From the NCBI RefSeq assembly GCF_000384655.1, contig NZ_ARQI01000124.1:1-64000 (forward strand): DNA of 64,000 nt, read 5' to 3'. Under the pieces are notes generated by a model. That model had not been told where the DNA came from, made no database searches, and saw nothing but the letters and a program-made list of their open reading frames with translations. This DNA is from Brachyspira innocens ATCC 29796 (GTDB lineage: Bacteria > Spirochaetota > Brachyspiria > Brachyspirales > Brachyspiraceae). Shown here one piece after another: positions 27,075-35,271 of the stretch (position 1 is its first letter; every line of letters begins with the position of its first letter). A program made the position numbers and the translations under genes.

Positions 27075-28676
27075 TTACTCGCCTAACATGCTTTTAGCGA
27101 AATCTCTCATAGCATTAGCAATAAGTTTATTAACTTCTTCTTTTGAAACACCTTCGCTTGTACCTTTATCACCGCTGTTTTTTTCGATAATAACAGATAT
27201 ACCGTCAAAAAGATTAGTCATTCTTCCTAAGAATAATGAACCTTTACCTATAAGCATTACACGATTAATTTTACCAGACATAATGTCCTCAATAGCATAA
27301 CCCAAATAAGGTACTCCAGATGGTATATGACCTTGAGTTGGAGCCCAACCAGACATACCATGTTTATCAACAAATTCAGCTATTTGACTTCTTTCTAGGT
27401 CTCCTTTTTTTACACCGATGGCAGCTATCATTTTATAATTAGCTTCTGGAACATCACCAGCACCAGCAGGTTTAGTTACATCAGGGTTTTGCATTTCTAC
27501 AGTATATTTATCTATATCTGTAACTTTTAAGTTTGCTTTTTCCAAAGGATTTACTATCAAAGATGTCATAACTGCCTGAGGAGCAGAACCAGTAGCAACG
27601 GTGTGTCTTCCAAGTACATCTGTTCTTATAACAGGGTGTACTCCGTCATTCTCACTGATAAGTACAGCAAAAGCACCTAATATATCTTCGATAATAGGAA
27701 GATTTTTAGTTACATGGCTTTTACCATTCATACCCAATTTAGCAGTAGCACCTCCTGCAACTATTACTACATTTTTATAAGAACCAGCTTTTACTAAAGA
27801 AGCAGCAGTTACTAAAGCATGTGAAGGAGCGGCACAGAATCCTCTAATATCAAAACCTGTAGTGTTAGGTATTCCAGCAACTTCAGCTATACTTTTAGCG
27901 AAGTTACCGCCACCTCTTTGGTTCATATCACCGCAAGCCTCTTCAGAACATTCAATAACCAAATCGATTGTTTTAGGATCAATATTTTTCTTTCTAATAA
28001 GTTCTTTTAAAGCCATAATACCAGAAGCTTTAACTGCTAAGTTTTCAAAGATAACATGTGCACTCAAGTTAATATCAACATCATGTGCTCTTTTTATACA
28101 GCCTACTAATTTTTCATTGAAATATAAACCTTCAGCATGTTCTTCTTTTATTAATCTTTCTATTTCATCGATTTTAGTTTCGCATTTTACCTGAGCTAAA
28201 TCTTTTTTAATTTCATCTTCTGTTTTATATTTAGATTCTGAAGCAATATAAGCATCTCTCATTTTTTTCTCAAATTCAGCTTCTAAATATACTAATTCAA
28301 ATACATCAGATATTTTCATCATAAAGATAAATTCATCTTCAGCGAAAATTTCACCGAATTTACCGTTTCTTTCACCTTTACAAGGCACACCTATCCAGCT
28401 TCCTCCTGCTTTTTTTACTTCTTCAGAAACTTGAGATGCAAGTTTTTTTAATTCTTCAGGGTGAAGATTACCAATATAAGTTTGGTTAGGGGCATAATTT
28501 ACAACATCTTCAAAAGGTCTAAGATGTTCTTTAAGTTTTTTTAAATAGTCCGAATCAGGATTAACTTCTCTTTCTACTGTTTGCGTAGTACCGTTATTGA
28601 CTACCATATCAGGTGCATGTACTATAGCATAAGCAGCAGCTTTTAATACAGCATAACTCATCTTTTTAATCTCCAA
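27075..28676 (-). CDS. grdC: Glycine reductase complex component C, subunit beta
   Basis: 533 residues; GGAG before the ATG. The central part is thiolase/FabH-like: VIECSEEACGDMNQRGGGNFAKSIAEVAGIPNT and GFDIRGFCAAPSHALVTAA, then GMSGWAPTQGHIPSGVPYLGYA near the C-terminus. It receives the carboxymethyl-selenoether from GrdA and, with GrdD, releases acetyl phosphate. It is separated from grdB by a stable hairpin, which may set its level apart from the upstream genes. Confidence 0.95.
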   Translation of the reverse strand: MEIKKMSYAVLKAAAYAIVHAPDMVVNNGTTQTVEREVNPDSDYLKKLKEHLRPFEDVVNYAPNQTYIGNLHPEELKKLASQVSEEVKKAGGSWIGVPCKGERNGKFGEIFAEDEFIFMMKISDVFELVYLEAEFEKKMRDAYIASESKYKTEDEIKKDLAQVKCETKIDEIERLIKEEHAEGLYFNEKLVGCIKRAHDVDINLSAHVIFENLAVKASGIMALKELIRKKNIDPKTIDLVIECSEEACGDMNQRGGGNFAKSIAEVAGIPNTTGFDIRGFCAAPSHALVTAASLVKAGSYKNVVIVAGGATAKLGMNGKSHVTKNLPIIEDILGAFAVLISENDGVHPVIRTDVLGRHTVATGSAPQAVMTSLIVNPLEKANLKVTDIDKYTVEMQNPDVTKPAGAGDVPEANYKMIAAIGVKKGDLERSQIAEFVDKHGMSGWAPTQGHIPSGVPYLGYAIEDIMSGKINRVMLIGKGSLFLGRMTNLFDGISVIIEKNSGDKGTSEGVSKEEVNKLIANAMRDFAKSMLGE

Positions 28677-28701
28677 TGTTTATTTTTTATTTAATAATGA
28701 A

Positions 28702-28749
28702 ATAAGGGGGGACATACAAGTATAATTAAATATTTGTACTCCCCCTTTA
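28702..28749 (-). repeat. Stable hairpin between grdB and grdC
   Basis: On the minus strand AAGGGGGAGTACAAA pairs with CTTGTATGTCCCCCCTT with small internal mismatches. No U-run follows, so an mRNA processing or stabilising element is more likely than a terminator. Confidence 0.55.
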
Positions 28750-28809
28750 TTTAATAAATTATTTTTTATTTATATATAATAGTATATATAAATATTTTCA
28801 ATTTTCAAA

Positions 28810-30108
28810 TTAATCTTCAAAAACTGTTTGTGTATCTACAGGAGTTGTCAAAGCTTTTAATGCTCTTTCAACTAATGTACGTCTTAATTTTTTCTCATCT
28901 TCTTTAGACAAATTAGGATTGCCTAGAGGGTGAGGTATAGCAACTGCTGGAACTATTCTGTTAGCACCAACTGTTAAAGATATAGGAACAATAGTACAAA
29001 TATGGACTACAGGTATTCCAGTAGCTTCTATTGCTTTAACCATCGTTGCACCGCAACGAGTACAAGTTCCTCAGGTTGATGTTAATATAACAGCCTGAAC
29101 TCCGTCTTTAACTAAAGTTTGAGCAAATTCAGTAGCAAATGCTTTAGAACTTTTTACTGAAGTACCATTACCAGTAGTAGTATAGTAATAAGGATAAAGC
29201 TCTCCTATTTTACCTTCTTTCTGTAAATCTTTTAATACATCAACAGGTAATACTCTGTTAGGGTCTTGGTTAGCATAAGTAGGGTCATAACCGCCATGTG
29301 CTGTTTCTCCCATATCATCTATAGAGTATCTTCCATATTTAGAAGCTGAAGAAGATTCTATATGGTCTGGGTTTCCTGATGGTACTATACCGCCGCTTGT
29401 AACCAATGCTATTTTAGCTTTAGTGATATCTTTAATAGCTTCACCTGGTGTTACTCTATCAAAGTCTGGCATTGGATATTCTGTAGTAAATGCTTCACCT
29501 TTAATTTTTTGTATAAGCATATCAACAGCTCTTTCAGCACCGCTTTTTTCTCTGAATAATACTTTACGTATTCCTCTTGGTATATAGCCTTCAGCATCTG
29601 GAGTTCCCAATTCTTCTTTTTTAAGAAGTTTAGAAGCTAATTTAGCTATAACTGGCAAAGCAGCTCTCATACCTGCAGCAGAATCTTTAGTAGAAACGAT
29701 ATAAACATCTTTCTTAAACATATCTGCACCAGGGTTTTCAATATACATACCAGTAACAGCTGGAATTTTTAATTCATCTTGTATCATTTTAGCAACAGTA
29801 CCGCAAGCTGTACCGTAACGTCCTGCATTAAAAGCAGGTCCTGCTATAACTAAATCTGGGCTGAAGCTTTTTATCATTTCTAAAACTTCTGCTTTAGCTT
29901 TATCTAGGTTTTCATTGAAATAAGAGTCACCGCATATAACAGTGCCTACTATTTGTGCATCAATACCTAGCTTCTTAAACTCGCCTTGTAATCCTGCACC
30001 AGGACCTACAACTCCGTCTCTTTTCTCTGGAGCTATATCAGCCTTTTCCTCTCCGCCGATATTAGCGAAGAACTGATTAATATAATGAACTATTTTATAT
30101 TCTGGCAT
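28810..30108 (-). CDS. grdB: Glycine reductase component B selenoprotein (UGA recoded as selenocysteine)
   Basis: 432 residues, AGGAGG before the ATG. The TGA at 29071-29073 is selenocysteine 346 in AVILTST-U-GTCTRCGATM, the GrdB active-site sequence. The SECIS hairpin follows 12 nt later. It forms component B with processed GrdE, binds glycine as a Schiff base and moves the carboxymethyl group to GrdA. It follows grdA by about 150 nt that contain a terminator-like hairpin. It has the residues shared with grdH around NQDPNRVLPVDVLK and SSSASKYGRYSI. Confidence 0.96.
29044..29058 (-). promoter_or_regulatory. SECIS hairpin of grdB
   Basis: CGTTGC-GGT-GCAACG on the minus strand, starting 12 nt after the UGA, in the same position and sequence as in grdH. 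Confidence 0.82.
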
Positions 30109-30169
30109 TTAAGCCTCCTAATTTTTTAATATAAGGCAACCAAATATTAAATATAAGGCTGCCGATTTT

Positions 30170-30192
30170 TTAAAAAAACCAAACTGGTTTTT
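30170..30192 (-). terminator. Terminator-like hairpin between grdA and grdB
   Basis: AAAAACCA pairs with TGGTTTTT around a three-base loop and runs into seven U on the minus strand. Partial termination here would give more grdA than grdB transcript, consistent with GrdA being a shared small component (inference). Confidence 0.6.
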
Positions 30193-30259
30193 AATTACAA
30201 TGGATTTTTTATTTTTAGAGAATTTGTTTTATCAAAAAATTATAAGTTTATATAGTGTA

Positions 30260-30736
30260 TTATAAATATTTGCAGTTTTCATCACGCATTTTTTTAATTT
30301 CTGCGATGATTTCATCTACGTTTAATGTCATTTCTGCCATACCAATCTGTTCATCATAAACAGCAGGATCTACTGCTTCTTTGAATTCTGGTTCTACGGC
30401 ATGGTAAGCTGCTAAGCCTAATTCTACTCCAGCTAAAGCACCAGCATAAGTAGGGTCTCCTATCATTACTGTTTCAGCTGCTAAACCTGTAGCTTCTGCT
30501 TCTGCAGCACCGAATAATACTACTATATTTTCTCCTCCAAATTTTTCTGTAAATTCTTTAATTCTCTTTTGATTCTCTAAATCCATCGCTCCTGCGGCTG
30601 TTCAAACAAAACACTCCGTAGCAGCAAACAAAACTTCTGCGTCTTGTACTGTTTCAACGCATGCTTTGATAGCTTCTCCAGGAATGCCGTCTCTATCGCC
30701 AATGATAATTACTTTTTTACCATTTAAAATACTCAT
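30260..30736 (-). CDS. grdA: Glycine/sarcosine/betaine reductase selenoprotein A (UGA recoded as selenocysteine)
   Basis: 158 residues, AGGAGG 6 nt before the ATG. The TGA at 30602-30604 is selenocysteine 45 in [16 protein letters not shown], the invariant GrdA motif, with Cys42 as its redox partner (CxxU). It accepts the carboxymethyl group on selenium from component B and delivers it to component C; the oxidised form is reduced by thioredoxin. Length is the family norm. A gene caller that stops at UGA would report only the last 108 residues from an internal Met. It sits directly after grdE and must also serve the betaine unit, which has no grdA of its own in this window. Confidence 0.97.
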
Positions 30737-30789
30737 GGCTTTCCTCCTAAAAATTTTGTTTATATTTTAAAAAATCAGCATTACAAAAC

Positions 30790-32076
30790 TTATAGTCCTG
30801 TAGCACTAAATTTATTAAAACCTAATTCGTTTGTAGCACCAGTTATAACCTGCAATTCTGCTTCAATAGAACCATCTGGTTTTAATGATCCGTCAAATCC
30901 GCCTGCTATTTTATCTGTATAATCTAACATACCTATTACTTTATCCATTTTTGGTAAATTAATAACTACATTAGCATTACCTGCTGTTACTACTGCATTT
31001 GCTGATACATCAGAATCTGCCAAAGACTGTGAAGCTCCGTCTCTTCCAGCATACTCATCTGTTATGATACAAGTTTTTATGCCGAATGCTTCTGCTTTTT
31101 TACAGTTCATTATTAAATCTGCATCTGGATTACCGAATCCTTCTTCAGAGATAATTACCGCATCTAATCCGAAGTATTTAGCTAATTTTGATGACCAATC
31201 TGATGAACGCATTTTATCTGCTAAAAATACATTTTCATTTGTTATTATAACACCCATAAAGTTAATATCTTTACCATGTTTTTCATATAAAGCTTTAATT
31301 ACTGGGTTATTCAAGTGGTGATAAGTTGTATTTTTATCACAAGCTGATACACAGTTACCGCTTACTATAGCACCGTCCATTACTTCTGTTGGATAAATAA
31401 ATGTAGGAACTATTTTTTTAGCGTCTACACCATAAACATAAGTATCATGTAATAAACCTTGAGTTTGAAGCATATATATATAGCCAACTTTTGGTAAATT
31501 AGGATACATTGCAGCTTGTTCAAATATAGGTTTAGTTTCATAGCTGTAAGTATTATCTGGTTTTAAATCTTTAGCTAATTTTCCCAAATAAGATGCTACT
31601 CTTAAACCTGCTCCTCTTACTGCTGCTTCATAATCATGTTTTTCTATAGGCTCTATTGGCTCTATAAGCAAACATAAATTATTAAGTTTAGAGAATGGAG
31701 TATAATCAGCTCCAGGTCCTGTCATATCTATAATACCTTCTTGGAAACCTACTATTTTACCGCAAGTAACAACAGCTGCACCTTTTAAAACATGAGTTTT
31801 ACCTTCTCCAACTGTATCTACTTTAGATATCATACCTGGAAATATACCGCCTCTGCCGTCAACTTTTACTCTAGGTTCAATTACATCTTTTACTGGAGTA
31901 ATACGTACTGATTCTCCAGGACGAGCTACATCAATTTTTACGCTTTTTAACTTATCGTCCTCAAGCACAATTTTTGTAACTTCTTCCTCATTTACATAGA
32001 GTACTCCGTTCTCGACTTTTGAAATTTTGTCAAGCTTTATATCTTTAATATAAATCTCGCCTATCTCTAACTTCAT
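30790..32076 (-). CDS. grdE: Glycine reductase component B proprotein
   Basis: 428 residues, AAAGGAG before the ATG. The N-terminal half (MKLEIGEIYIKDIKLDK to IVGFQEGIIDMTGPGADYTP) and C-terminal half (VIISEEGFGNPDADLIM, YAGRDGASQSL) are typical of GrdE. Cleavage in this family yields a carbonyl-bearing chain; Asn241-Cys242 in SGNCVSACDK is the probable site. With GrdB it makes the glycine-binding component B. It is the first structural gene after a regulated leader that contains a UGA codon and a terminator. Confidence 0.95.
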   Translation of the reverse strand: MKLEIGEIYIKDIKLDKISKVENGVLYVNEEEVTKIVLEDDKLKSVKIDVARPGESVRITPVKDVIEPRVKVDGRGGIFPGMISKVDTVGEGKTHVLKGAAVVTCGKIVGFQEGIIDMTGPGADYTPFSKLNNLCLLIEPIEPIEKHDYEAAVRGAGLRVASYLGKLAKDLKPDNTYSYETKPIFEQAAMYPNLPKVGYIYMLQTQGLLHDTYVYGVDAKKIVPTFIYPTEVMDGAIVSGNCVSACDKNTTYHHLNNPVIKALYEKHGKDINFMGVIITNENVFLADKMRSSDWSSKLAKYFGLDAVIISEEGFGNPDADLIMNCKKAEAFGIKTCIITDEYAGRDGASQSLADSDVSANAVVTAGNANVVINLPKMDKVIGMLDYTDKIAGGFDGSLKPDGSIEAELQVITGATNELGFNKFSATGL

Positions 32077-32119
32077 ATAGTCTCCTTTATATTTTTTATT
32101 TTTATATAATTTATATAAA

Positions 32120-32320
32120 TTAAATTATATCAACAAAAAAGAGCAGAAACATATTTTTAAAATATATTCCGCTCTTAAAATTACACAATAACTGATATAC
32201 ATGAATTTTAATCCCTGAGAAATTTAATGTTCGCAAATTATGTAATTCTGAAATAGAATTATAAAATACATTACTCATTGCACCGCAAGATAAATTATTT
32301 ACTCAGCTATTAAATTTCAT
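32120..32320 (-). CDS. Leader peptide with in-frame UGA, upstream of grdE
   Basis: A frame of 66 codons that starts ATG AAA TTT AAT AGC TGA (UGA at 32303-32305) and then stays open to TAA at 32120-32122. It has AAAAAGGA 9 nt before the ATG; an alternative ATG lies two codons earlier. After the UGA, 14 nt precede TTGC-GGT-GCAA, the spacing found in grdB and grdH, so residues Cys-Gly-Ala 12-14 match GrdB at the same place. The rest of the product matches nothing I recognise. About 20 of its last codons lie in the terminator hairpin. It may be a regulatory leader peptide, or a decayed grdB fragment. Confidence 0.5.
32134..32177 (-). terminator. Intrinsic terminator inside the grdE leader
   Basis: AAGAGC with following bases pairs with GCTCTT (outer 6 bp perfect, then G-U and A/T pairs inward) and ends in a run of U. 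It lies after the promoter and about 58 nt before grdE, so it must be passed for grdE expression from the local promoter and from grdX-trxB. Confidence 0.75.
32278..32288 (-). promoter_or_regulatory. SECIS-like hairpin in the grdE leader
   Basis: TTGC-GGT-GCAA on the minus strand, 14 nt after the leader UGA. Core stem and GGT loop equal those of the grdB and grdH elements; the outer C-G pairs are missing, so the stem is 4 bp. Confidence 0.55.
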
Positions 32321-32360
32321 TAACATATATCCTTTTTAATATTTTTATTTACACTATATA

Positions 32361-32388
32361 AATATAACAATTTTTTTATTATTGTCAA
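32361..32388 (-). promoter_or_regulatory. Promoter upstream of the grdE leader
   Basis: TTGACA (32388-32383), 16-nt spacer, TATATT (32366-32361). The predicted start near 32354 leaves about 30 nt before the leader ATG. It begins 23 nt past the trxB stop. Confidence 0.7.
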
Positions 32389-32410
32389 CATTTTTTAATT
32401 ATTTTTTTAT

Positions 32411-33370
32411 TTATTCAGTAAATTTTTCTTCTATATACTTGTTTGCTGAAATACCCGCTATTGCTCCGTCTGCTGCTGCAGTAATAACCTGTTTAAGCAT
32501 TTTTGGTCTTAAATCTCCGCAAGCAAATACACCCTCAACATTTGTTTTCATTTCTTCATCTGTAAGGATATATCCGTCCTGCATAGCAACTTTACCTTCA
32601 AACAATTTTGTCAAAGGAACATAGCCAACAAATATAAATACTCCAAATGTTCCGTCTTCTTCATCTGCCTTATATTCATATTTCTCGCCTGTTTCATTGT
32701 TCAAGAATATAGCAGATTCAACTATTCCGTCACCTTTAAGTTCCAAAAGTTCTGTTCTGAATTTTATTTCAATTTTTGGATTTGCTTTAGCTTTTTCTTC
32801 GATAGAATTAGCACAGCGTACATAATCTTTTCTTACTATAAGTGTTACTTTTCTAGCAAATTTAGATAAATACATAGCTTCTTCTACAGCTGTATCGCCT
32901 CCTCCAACGCAGAAAACTTCCATACCTTCAAAGAAATTAGCATCACAAGTAGCACAGTAAGAAACTCCTTTACCTGTGTATTCCAATTCACCTTTACAGC
33001 CTAATTTTCTAGGCTGAGCACCTGTAGCTATTATAACTACTTTTGATTGATAAACAGTTCCATCAGATAGAGTTACTTCTTTAATCTTTCCATCAAGTTT
33101 AACATCTGCAACTTCTTTATGTTCTATCTCAGCACCAAATTTTTTAGCCTGTTCTATCATTTTATTAATAAGATGTTTAGGGTGTCTTCCCTCTTCTGAC
33201 TCTTCATAAAAACCAGGGTAATTAGCTATTTCATCAGTTATGCTAATCTGACCTCCGAAACTTCCTTTTTCAAAAAGAACTGTTTTTAATCTGGCTCTAG
33301 CAGAATATATACCAGCGGCCAAACCAGAAGGACCGCCGCCTATTATAATACAATCATATAAATTACTCAT
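32411..33370 (-). CDS. trxB: Thioredoxin reductase
   Basis: 319 residues, AAGGAG before the ATG. FAD-binding GGGPSG at 11-16, redox pair Cys139 and Cys142 in SYCATCDANF, NADPH-binding GGGDTA at 156-161 and the C-terminal FAD motif GVFACGDLRPKMLKQV. It passes electrons from NADPH to thioredoxin, which by family knowledge re-reduces GrdA. It lies between grdX and grdE as in other glycine reductase loci. The trxA gene that often accompanies it is not in this window. Confidence 0.96.
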   Translation of the reverse strand: MSNLYDCIIIGGGPSGLAAGIYSARARLKTVLFEKGSFGGQISITDEIANYPGFYEESEEGRHPKHLINKMIEQAKKFGAEIEHKEVADVKLDGKIKEVTLSDGTVYQSKVVIIATGAQPRKLGCKGELEYTGKGVSYCATCDANFFEGMEVFCVGGGDTAVEEAMYLSKFARKVTLIVRKDYVRCANSIEEKAKANPKIEIKFRTELLELKGDGIVESAIFLNNETGEKYEYKADEEDGTFGVFIFVGYVPLTKLFEGKVAMQDGYILTDEEMKTNVEGVFACGDLRPKMLKQVITAAADGAIAGISANKYIEEKFTE

Positions 33371-33393
33371 ATATAATCTCCTTAAAATTCGTA

Positions 33394-33789
33394 CTATAAA
33401 ATACTTTCTATAGCTCCCGAAACAAGTTTGTAATCTATTAACTTAAAATCCTCATCTATGGTTTCAGTAAGTTTTCTTCTAGGCTTATCCAAAAAATTCA
33501 TAGTTAATGCTATAGAATTTTCTATCAATTCTAATGACTCCAAATCAAGTTCGCCGTTATTATTAGAAAGTGCTATACTTTTATACGGAGTCTCATAAGG
33601 CTTTATACTGCTCACTATTGGGTGAGTTAAAAGCTTATAGCATAAATGTATATAATCTCTAGCCTTATAAAGTATACCCATAAAATCCAAATCTGGCAAA
33701 TAGATTATCTGTATATTATTACTATTTACCTCATTAAATTTAGGATTATTTGTTATCAAAATATTTTTTTTATTGATATTCACGTCCAT
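33394..33789 (-). CDS. grdX: GrdX-family protein
   Basis: 131 residues. KNILITNNPKFNEV at the start, then YKLLTHPIVSSIKPYETPYKSI and LDLESLELIENSIA match GrdX, a small protein of unknown function found at the head of glycine reductase operons. No signal peptide or membrane helix. It ends 23 nt before trxB and begins the locus. The ATG lacks a clear ribosome-binding site, and a nearby promoter would give a leader of only a few bases. Confidence 0.85.
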   Translation of the reverse strand: MDVNINKKNILITNNPKFNEVNSNNIQIIYLPDLDFMGILYKARDYIHLCYKLLTHPIVSSIKPYETPYKSIALSNNNGELDLESLELIENSIALTMNFLDKPRRKLTETIDEDFKLIDYKLVSGAIESIL

Positions 33790-33802
33790 ATTACATGCGT
33801 AT

Positions 33803-33828
33803 GTTATATTATTTTAAATATTTGTCAA
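33803..33828 (-). promoter_or_regulatory. Possible grdX promoter
   Basis: TTGACA (33828-33823) with TATAAC (33808-33803) at a short 14-nt spacing, or TAACAT at 16 nt. Either would start transcription within about 10 nt of the grdX ATG. Confidence 0.35.
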
Positions 33829-33900
33829 GATATTATTTAAACAATATTTAATTTTATTTAAAAAATATTAAAATAAAACAACATATTACTATATATAATA

Positions 33901-33952
33901 TTACGGTACATAACTGTTTTTAAACACTTAAAAACAATATTATATACCGTAA
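33901..33952. repeat. Compound inverted repeat between APC gene and grdX
   Basis: TTACGGTA and TACCGTAA (8 bp) enclose a second stem TGTTTTTAA-ACAC-TTAAAAACA (9 bp, 33915-33936). It lies 13 nt past the APC stop and about 70 nt upstream of the grdX promoter, so it may be a terminator or an operator. Confidence 0.55.
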
Positions 33953-33964
33953 ATAGTACATTTT

Positions 33965-35250
33965 TTATGATTTTTTATTTGACATTTTCATTATAAAATA
34001 TACTATAGCTCCTATAACCAAACCACCCAAACCAAATATTATTTTTTTCAAGTCTGACTGTGATAATAGCCACAAACTAACAACTGTAGCAACTATTGGA
34101 ATAACTGGTCCAAAAGGAAGCACAAAACCTCTTTCCATATTAGGTGCTTTTTTTCTCATTACTGGAACTGCCAAACATGTTGGTATATATTGAGCAAAAC
34201 GTGATACTACCTTATAGCTGCTAATGTAGTAAAACTTCCTGTTAATGTTACTAAAGCTGTCAATACTACTGATATTATTACTGCTACATAAGGAACATCT
34301 TTTGAGTTTCTTTTTGAAATTATACTTGGAAGCTGATGTTCATCTGACATAGCAACGCCAGCACGAGGAGTTAAAAATGAAGAAGCTATATTTATACCGC
34401 CTATAGATATTAAAGTACCTGCTGTTACCATAGCACCAGCCCATTTTCCTAAAAACTTTTCTGCTGCTGTTGCAACTGGAGTGCTTGTTGTAGCAAGAGA
34501 AGCTCCCAATATACCTATACTATTTACCTGTATAAGTATATATATTATAGCCACCAATATTAAAACTATACATATAGCTAATGGTACATTCTTTTTGGCA
34601 TTATCCATATCTCCTGCCGCAACACCTATTGATTCAAAGCCTGTAAAAGCATAAAATATAAGTAGTGCCGCACTTCCAAAAGTACCTTTTAATACCACTT
34701 CTCCGCTTTCAGAAACTGGATTAACAAAGTTTTCGCCTTTTATAAAGAAAATACCTATAGTAACAAACAATATTAAAGGTATTAATTTACCAGTAGTTAC
34801 TATATTGTTCATTATTTTTGATATTTTTACACCCATTATATTCATTATACCAAGAAGTACAAGTATACTTATAGCTATAATTTTTTGAACTACTGGATTT
34901 TGTGCAGGAGTCCAAACAGCACCTAAAGCAGTAGGGAACCCCATAGCCATAGCTGCCCAAGCAATAATCATTATAGCCCATTTCATTATACCAACTTCAA
35001 AACCTACAAAATCTCCAAATGCATCTTTGGCATAAACGTAAGGACCTCCATTGCTTTTATACATTCCACCCATTTCAGCAAAACATAATGCTATACTGAT
35101 AACCAAAAAAGCATCAAAAACTATTACACCTATACTAGTTACTCCAACTTCAGCATATGCCTGATTTGGAAGCAAAAATATACCAGTACCTACTATTGCA
35201 TTTATACCTAATAATACTATACTAAACAATCCTAATTTATTTGATGACAT
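33965..35250 (-). pseudogene. APC-family amino acid permease, one-base frameshift
   Basis: ATG at 35250 with AAGGAG upstream. The first 347 residues have the APC pattern (LGINAIVGTGIFLLPNQAY, FYAFTGFESIGVAAGDMDNAKKNVP) and end at TAG after LAAIR. One base lower the frame continues VVSRFAQYIPTCLAVPVMRKKAPNMERGF with two more membrane helices to a stop at 33965. Adding one G at AGG (CC at 34210-34211 on the plus strand) restores about 428 residues and 12 helices. It is paired with the C26 hydrolase at 35272-36000, 21 nt away, suggesting import and hydrolysis of a gamma-glutamyl compound or amine; that is inference. Confidence 0.85.
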
Positions 35251-35271
35251 ATAAAAACTCCTTATTTAACA

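Larger units (their letters stand above)
32077..32410 (-). promoter_or_regulatory. grdE leader: putative selenocysteine-dependent attenuator
   Basis: The gap between trxB and grdE contains, in transcription order, a promoter (32388-32361), a ribosome-binding site AAAAAGGA (about 32337-32330), a 66-codon frame starting at 32320 or 32326 with UGA at codon 6, an SECIS-like hairpin, an intrinsic terminator within the frame, the leader stop at 32120 and the grdE ribosome-binding site. The layout suggests that reading UGA as selenocysteine lets a ribosome cover the terminator and open the grd genes. That mechanism is inference. Confidence 0.6.

Noticed and set aside
30575-30604. SECIS hairpin after the grdA UGA
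   Set aside because: Only a weak CGC-AGGA-GCG stem can be drawn, unlike the clear grdB/grdH element, so I did not list it although grdA must have one.
32200-32340. Glycine riboswitch before grdE
   Set aside because: CTCAGG-like bases occur, but the paired aptamer core and its conserved purine-rich segments are not found; the UGA leader explains the region better.
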